Assembly (NCBI GenBank): GCA_963708795.1
Contig: CAVPUH010000013.1
Location: 138,148 to 202,147 of the forward strand
Source of the DNA: DAIQRJ01 sp963708795
GTDB taxonomy: Bacteria > Actinomycetota > Actinomycetes > Propionibacteriales > DAIQRJ01
DNA length: 64,000 nucleotides
Reading direction: 5' to 3'
The notes under the pieces were generated by a model, which was not told where the DNA came from, did no database searches, and worked only from the letters and a program-made list of their open reading frames with translations. Positions 59,579 through 64,000 of this stretch are shown one piece after another (position 1 is the stretch's first letter; each line of letters begins with the position of its first letter). The translations under genes were made by a program, and so were the position numbers.

Positions 59579-60670
59579 GTGACTCGGCTGCTCGCCGGGA
59601 TGACGGGATACGAACACTCGGCGCGCGGCCATCGTGTCGGCCTGTTCGTCGTGCTGTTCGGCGTCCGCTTCGTGCTGACGATCCGACCTACATCGGCGCG
59701 ACCTTCCTGCTCGTGCACCCGACCGTGCTCGCGGCACTGTGGTTCGGCGTGCCGGGCGGGGTGGCGGTCGCGGTGACGGCGTCGGTCGCCTTCTTCGTCG
59801 CGGAGCGGATCGATCCGTCGCAGGACGTCGAGCTGCACACGGTGGTGTGGGCGACGGTCGTGCGGTTCGGCGGGCTCGTGCTGGTGGCGGTGATCGGTGG
59901 CGCGGCTGTTCACGCGCCAGCTCGTGCTGATGCGGGAGCTCGACGAGCTCGAGGCGGTCCGCGACGCGCTGCGGCCGGCGATCGTCGTGCCGCGGCCGGA
60001 GCTGAGCTCGCCGCCCACTACGTCCCGGCGCAGCAGGGCGTGGGCGGGGACTTCTTCCTGACCGCCGAGGGGCCGCGGGACTCGACGGTGCTGCTGGTCG
60101 GCGACGTGGTGGGGAAGGGCGTCCACGCGGCGCGGCGGGCGGTGTTCGTGCGGACGTCGCTGGTGACGTTCGCGCCGTTCGAGACGATCCGGCGCGGCTG
60201 TTGCGGCTCGCCAACGCGGCGCTGATCGACCGGGCCGGGACGTCCAGCGTGGACTACGTGACGGCGTGGCGTGGTGCTGCGCCCGGCGGACGGACGCTCG
60301 CATGGGCGATCGCCGGGCATCCACCGCCGATGCGGCTGAACGACGTCGGCAGCCCGCTCGACTCGGGGGCGCGGGCCAGCCGCTCGGGCTCGAGCGGAGC
60401 TGAGATGGCGGCGCGAGTCGCGCCGTGCTCGGCACGGACGACGGCGTGCTGCTCTACACCGACGGGATCCTCGATGCCCGGGATGACTCGTCGGAGCGGT
60501 TCGGGGAGGAGCGGCTGCGGCGCTGGTCGCCTCCACGGGCGCGAGAGCGCCACGACGCTGGTGGAGCACCTGCGGGTGGCGCTGGCCGCGTACGCGCCGG
60601 TCGGCGGGGACGACGTGTGCTGCTCGCGGCGCGCAATCTTGCGCCGGTAGGCTCCGGAGCCGACCGATGA
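59579..60670 (+). CDS. Membrane-anchored SpoIIE-type PP2C phosphatase, frameshifted
   Basis: Ser/Thr phosphatase of a partner-switching pathway. Three or four N-terminal membrane helices (VGLFVVLFGVRFVLTI, GATFLLVHPTVLAALWFGVPGGVAVAVTASVAFFVAE, GGLVLVAVIGGAAVH) are followed by the short helix LRPAIVVPRPELEIAAHYVPAQQGVGGDFFLTAEGPRDSTVLLVGDVVGKG, with the two metal Asp residues (GGDFF and VGDVVGKG). The end VLLYTDGILDARD then CLLAAR-like (shifted) completes the SpoIIE domain. Start is the GTG at 59579 or the ATG at 59600. It overlaps the RsbW-like gene. Confidence 0.82.
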
Positions 60671-61061
60671 AGAAAGTCGAACCGCTCATCGCGTTGGAGC
60701 TCCCTGCAGAGCCTCATTCCGCGAAAGTCGCGCGCGACGCGATCGCGGGACTCGACGGCCACCTCGGCACGTGTTCGGCGACGTCGTGCTGCTGATCTCC
60801 GAGCGGGTCACCAACAGCGTGCGCCACGCCGGGCTCGACGCGTCCCAGCCGCTGCAGCTGCGCTGCAGTGCCGTCGGCGACATCGTGCGGGTGGCGGTGC
60901 GCGACCCCGGGGCCGGGGTTCCGGCCGCCCAAGGCGCCTACGTCGAATCCGGGCCACGTGGGCGGCTGGGGGCTCGTGCTGGTCGATCAGCTCGCGGAGA
61001 AATGGGGCGTCGAGCACGACGGGGAGGCGAACGTGGTGTGGTGCGAGGTGAAGCGCGATGA
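60667..61061 (+). CDS. RsbW-like anti-sigma factor / Ser kinase (HATPase_c)
   Basis: GHKL ATPase domain: N box ISERVTNSVRHAGLDAS, G1 box VRDPGAGF (shifted frame from DPGAGVPAA), G2 region GGWGLVLVDQLAEKWGVEHDG. It would bind a sigma factor and phosphorylate the STAS antagonist encoded next. The start MKKVEPLIALELPAEPHS overlaps the phosphatase stop; the stop overlaps the STAS ATG (ATGA at 61058-61061). Two indels. Confidence 0.85.
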
Positions 61062-61387
61062 GCGTTCTCGGCGGAGTCGACGCGGCGCTCCGACGCCGCG
61101 ATGGTCGGCGATGCGGGGCGATCTCGACATCGCGATCGAGGCGCAGGCGACGGCTCGGCTCGATAAGGCGATGGACGGCTGCGAGCTTGGTGGTCGCCGA
61201 GCACCTGCGCGAGCTCGCGTTCCTCGACTCGACCGGCGTGCGCGTGTTGCTGTTGCGCACCTCCGCGCGACGGCGCGCAGGCGTCCGGTTGGGTCGTCCG
61301 GGGAGACGGCATGGTCGCGCGCCTGCTCGACGTCACCCGGATCGACAAACGCTTCCCGGTCGTCGACGATCCAGACGAGCTCTCTAG
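61058..61387 (+). CDS. Anti-anti-sigma factor, STAS domain, frameshifted
   Basis: RsbV/SpoIIAA-like antagonist that binds the RsbW-type kinase when unphosphorylated. MSVLGGVDAALRR, RGDLDIAIEAQATARLDKAMD, then LRELAFLDSTGVRVLLL with the phosphorylatable Ser in the DST motif, and MVARLLDVTRIDKRFPVVDDPDE. It forms a complete switch with the preceding two genes; no sigma factor gene is visible nearby. A stop TAG at 61385-61387 is reached after one base correction. Confidence 0.83.
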   Translation: MSVLGGVDAALRRRDGRRCGAISTSRSRRRRRLGSIRRWTAASLVVAEHLRELAFLDSTGVRVLLLRTSARRRAGVRLGRPGRRHGRAPARRHPDRQTLPGRRRSRRAL

Positions 61388-61402
61388 CCCATCGAAAGTC
61401 GT

Positions 61403-61427
61403 CTCGACCCGCTCTGCGCGGGTCGAG
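61403..61427. terminator. 10-bp hairpin between convergent genes
   Basis: CTCGACCCGC (61403-61412) pairs fully with GCGGGTCGAG (61418-61427) around a TCTGC loop. It lies 15 bases after the STAS stop and 17 bases before the end of the convergent Pro/Ala-rich gene. A likely bidirectional terminator. Confidence 0.65.
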
Positions 61428-61443
61428 CCGACACCGCGGCCGG

Positions 61444-62822
61444 CTAGTACCCGAGCCGGGAAGGCGCTCGGCCTCGGCCTTGCGCTTCGCGTCGCGCTCT
61501 GCGCGCCGCTGCTCCTCGCGGTCTGGCCTTGTCCTTCTGGTCGTCCTCGGCAGCCGATGATCCGGACCTGCCCCGCCGCAGCGCGCCGTCGCGCCCGAGC
61601 GCGGCGAGCTCCTCGCGGCCGGCCGGCCGGTCGTCGCGCGGGCCGCGGTCCTGGCGACGGCCACCGTCGCGGCGCCCTCCACCACGGCGCGGGCCGCGAT
61701 CCTCGCGCGCGGCAGGCTGCGTGACGGCCTTGACCTCGCGCACGGGCGTCGCGGCGAGCCGCACCCACGCCTGGAAGACGGGGTCGCCGGGCTTCAGCCC
61801 CTCGGCGCTTCTCGCAGCGCACGGCGGACCACTTCATCGTCTGCCCGTCCTCACGCCGCGGGGGCGGAGCGCCTCGCGCACGGCCTCCGCGCCACCGACG
61901 CGCTCGACGGCGGCGACGAGGCGAGCCTGCACGCGGGCGGAGCGGGGTGCGCCTCGTTGACGGGCTCGGGCTCGGGAGCGGGGCGGGAGCAGCGGCCTCG
62001 GCGGCGGCGCCGGAGCCTCGCCCCCCTCGGCGGGCGGGTCCTGCGGCGGCTGCGCCTCGGGGAGCGGCGGGAGCGGGAGGCTCGAGGGCTGCACCGGAGC
62101 GGTATCGCCCTTCCGAACCTCGGTCAACCGCGAGTAGAACGCCCGGCGGTGCCGCTCAGCCGCGCTCGGCCGGCGCCGCTTGGGCCGCGGAGGCCGGCGG
62201 TCGGCGGGCTTGGCGTCGGCGGCGGGAGCACCGGCCTGGGCCGCAGCGGCGTCGGCCTGCGGCACCGCACCCCCGCCTTCGGCGGCGGGAGCGGCGTCGC
62301 CCGGCGGTGTCGGGCGCGGAAGGCGCCGGTGAAGGGGCGGCCCCACCGGCGGCGCCTTCGGCGGCCGGCGTGGTGTCGGCCGGCGGCGCACTGTCGGTGG
62401 GCGGTGCTTCAGCTGCGGCCGGGGTTGGATCGGCCGGCGTGCCTTCGGCGGCGGGCGGGGTTCCTTCGGCGTCCGGGGTCGGCTCGGCGGCCGGAGTCGG
62501 CTCGGCCGACGGCGCCTCGGCTGCGACCGCGGTCGGCTCGGGGCCGGCGCGTCCTCGGCCGGCGGCGCCTCGGCCGCGGCCGGGGTCGGATCGGCCGGCG
62601 TGCCTTCGGCGGCGGGCGGGGTTCCCTCGGCGGCCGGCGGGCTCGTCGGCCGTCGCCGCCTCGGCCGGGGTGGGATGTCGCGACCGTCGCCTCCGGCGTG
62701 GCCGGGGCGTCGGTGGGCGGCGGAGGATCCTCCGTGGGCGGCCCTGTGGCGGCTGCCTCGGCGGGGAGGGGAACGTCGTCCGACGGCGTGGGCTTGTCTT
62801 GCTCGGTGGTCTCTTCGGCCAT
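61444..62822 (-). CDS. Pro/Ala-rich low-complexity protein with basic C-terminus, unknown function
   Basis: MAEETTEQDKPTPSDDVPLP begins a long acidic Pro/Ala/Glu/Thr-rich region with repeats of AAEGTPADPTPAAA, then a basic stretch RRPPRPKRRRPSAAERHRRAFYSRLTEVRKGD, a folded-looking piece VQARLVAAVERVGGAEAVREALRP and DPVFQAWVRLAATPVREVKAVTQPAA. The C-terminal tail is Arg/Gly-rich (RGGGRRDGGRR). The layout suggests a nucleic-acid-binding protein with a disordered N-terminus; no family is recognised. Several frame changes occur, so the exact sequence is unreliable. Confidence 0.6.
62416..62630. repeat. 55-bp direct repeat, two copies 161 bp apart
   Basis: The stretch beginning CGGCCGGGGT at about 62416 recurs at about 62576 with two mismatches. 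Both copies lie in the Pro/Ala-rich gene and encode EGTPPAAEGTPADPTPAAA-type units. It is an internal coding repeat. Confidence 0.7.
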
Positions 62823-62904
62823 CGCGGGTCTTCAGCCTATCGAGGGGTCCCCGCACGCCGCGCCGAGCCCTGGCCGCCGGGCGACATAAAGTGTTCGGGG
62901 CGCA

Positions 62905-64000
62905 ATGGCGAAGAGCAACGGAGACACCCCTCGCGAGCTGTTCCTGATCGACGGGAACTCGCTCGCCTACCGCGCGTTCTTCGCGCTCCCGGAGTCGATC
63001 GCGACCTCCGACGGGCGCCCGACGAACGCGATCTTCGGCTTCGCGACCATGCTCGTGAAGATCCTCACCGACTACGGCGAGGTCCCGACCGTCGTGGTGT
63101 GGGACGCCGGGATGTCCGGCCGCAAGGAGATCTCCGCCGACTACAAGGCCCAGCGCTCCACGCCGCCCCGACCTGCTCAAGCAGCAGTGGCCGGCGCTGC
63201 GTCCGCTCGTCGAGGCGTTCGGCTACCGCAACATCTCGGTCGAGGGCTTCGAGGCCGACGACGTGATCGCCACGCTCGTCCGGCAGGCCCAGGAGCGCGC
63301 AGATCCCGGTGATGGTCGTCACCGGCGACCGCGACGCCTACCAGCTCGTCGACGACGGCGTGCGGATCATGACCACGTCGCGCGGCATCACGGACACGAA
63401 GGTCTACGACCGCGAGGGCGTGATCGACCGCTACGGCATCCCGCCCGAGCTGATCCCCGACTTCATCGGCCTCAAGGGCGACACCTCCGACAACATCCCG
63501 GGCGTCCCCGGCATCGGCGACAAGACCGCCGCCGAGCTGCTCCAGCAGCTTCGGCGACCTCGAGACGCGTGCTCGCCAGCGTCGACCAGATCTCCGGCGC
63601 CAAGCGCAAGGAGAACCTCACCAACCACGCCGAGGACGCGCGCGTCTCCAAGCAGCTCGCGACGATCGTGTTCGACGTCCCGGTCGACCTCGACCTCGAG
63701 GCCGAGGTCACGCGCCGACCCGACCGCGGCGAGCTGCGCCAGATCTTCCGCGAGTGGGAGCTGCGCGACCCGCTGCGCCGGCTCGAGGAGGCGCTCTACG
63801 AGCTCGAGGCCGAGGCGATCCCGCGCCCCGAGGCGCAGCGACGCCCAGACGCGTCCCGATCCGCGCAGGGCCGCCCCGCCGACATCGACATGCTCGGCGG
63901 CGACGCCGCTCGCGCTCGTCGCGCTCGCCCCCGAGATCGCCGAGGGCGAGCTGATCCCGCGCGAGACGCAGTGGCGCTTCGGCGCCTGGCGAATACGTCG
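62905..64000 (+). CDS. polA: DNA polymerase I, 5'-3' exonuclease part (3' partial, frameshifted)
   Basis: Repair and Okazaki-fragment polymerase. MAKSNGDTPRELFLIDGNSLAYRAFFALP starts the 5' nuclease domain; TNAIFGFATMLVKIL, VVWDAGMSGRKEISADYKAQR, FEADDVIATL, VVTGDRDAYQLV and FIGLKGDTSDNIPGVPGIGDKTAAELL hold the metal-binding Asp residues. The next residues enter the 3'-5' exonuclease-like region before the window ends. Indels lie near 63171, 63300, 63550 and 63715 onward. ATG at 62905 is a clear start. Confidence 0.9.

Noticed and set aside
62416..62630. Insertion sequence or mobile repeat
   Set aside because: The direct repeats are in-frame coding repeats of a Pro/Ala-rich protein; there is no transposase or terminal inverted repeat.

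Overview
The window is GC-rich bacterial DNA that looks like an Oxford Nanopore metagenome contig, not one clean genome segment. Three blocks can be told apart. Block A (about 1-17.1 kb) is actinobacterial with mostly intact reading frames. Block B (about 17.1-36.6 kb and 40.14-64 kb) is very GC-rich, resembles Thermoleophilia/Solirubrobacterales in gene content (inference), and carries single-base indels in nearly every gene. Block C (about 36.64-40.10 kb) is alphaproteobacterial in character. It is bounded on both sides by sequence that matches the Nanopore ligation adapter (36600-36640 and 40105-40139). Block C is therefore best read as an unsplit chimeric read, not an inserted island. Coordinates of Block B and C genes mark the span of recognisable homology; the frames inside are broken.

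Block A: a 5'-truncated MscS channel; an OsmC protein; an ORF joining a truncated haemoglobin to a GH13 alpha-glucosidase; an ABC-F protein; an acyl-CoA thioesterase; a YceI gene divergent from a MarR regulator; EttA; an MFS exporter with a TetR regulator; and a small SSB. From memory this order (glbO, aglA, thioesterase, EttA, SSB-like) parallels Mycobacterium tuberculosis Rv2470-Rv2478c. A tRNA-Arg(TCT) follows, abutted by a tyrosine integrase and an excisionase (an integrated element), a gene-poor lower-GC stretch, and a von Willebrand A surface protein.

Block B, left part (17.1-36.6 kb): a palindromic operator/promoter precedes a chain of overlapping genes. These are a carboxymuconolactone-decarboxylase-like protein, an AMP-forming acyl-CoA ligase and a TetR regulator, followed by a complete peptide-type ABC importer, a cyclase-family hydrolase and a dihydrodipicolinate-synthase-like aldolase. 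Together they look like an uptake and catabolism cluster for an unknown acid. Convergent to it is a minus-strand YcaO cyclodehydratase (azoline-forming RiPP enzyme) preceded by a 77-residue helical protein, then a secreted repeat protein and a MOSC protein. Next come a PQQ-type sugar dehydrogenase, a VOC protein, a class II prolyl-tRNA synthetase, and a short mosaic of unrelated fragments that ends at the first adapter.

Block C: the 3' three quarters of ligA and a convergent aminopeptidase P separated by a large REP-like palindrome.

Block B, right part (40.14-64 kb): an FAD oxidoreductase; hisIE-trpE-trpG-trpD-trpC-[HtrA protease]-trpF-trpB-trpA plus a small membrane protein; a complete branched-chain amino-acid ABC importer (livKHMGF); an NAD-dependent epimerase-like gene; a two-gene ABC exporter; malic enzyme with an ACT domain; a SpoIIE phosphatase/RsbW kinase/STAS partner-switching module; a Pro/Ala-rich protein; and the 5' part of polA, which runs off the end.
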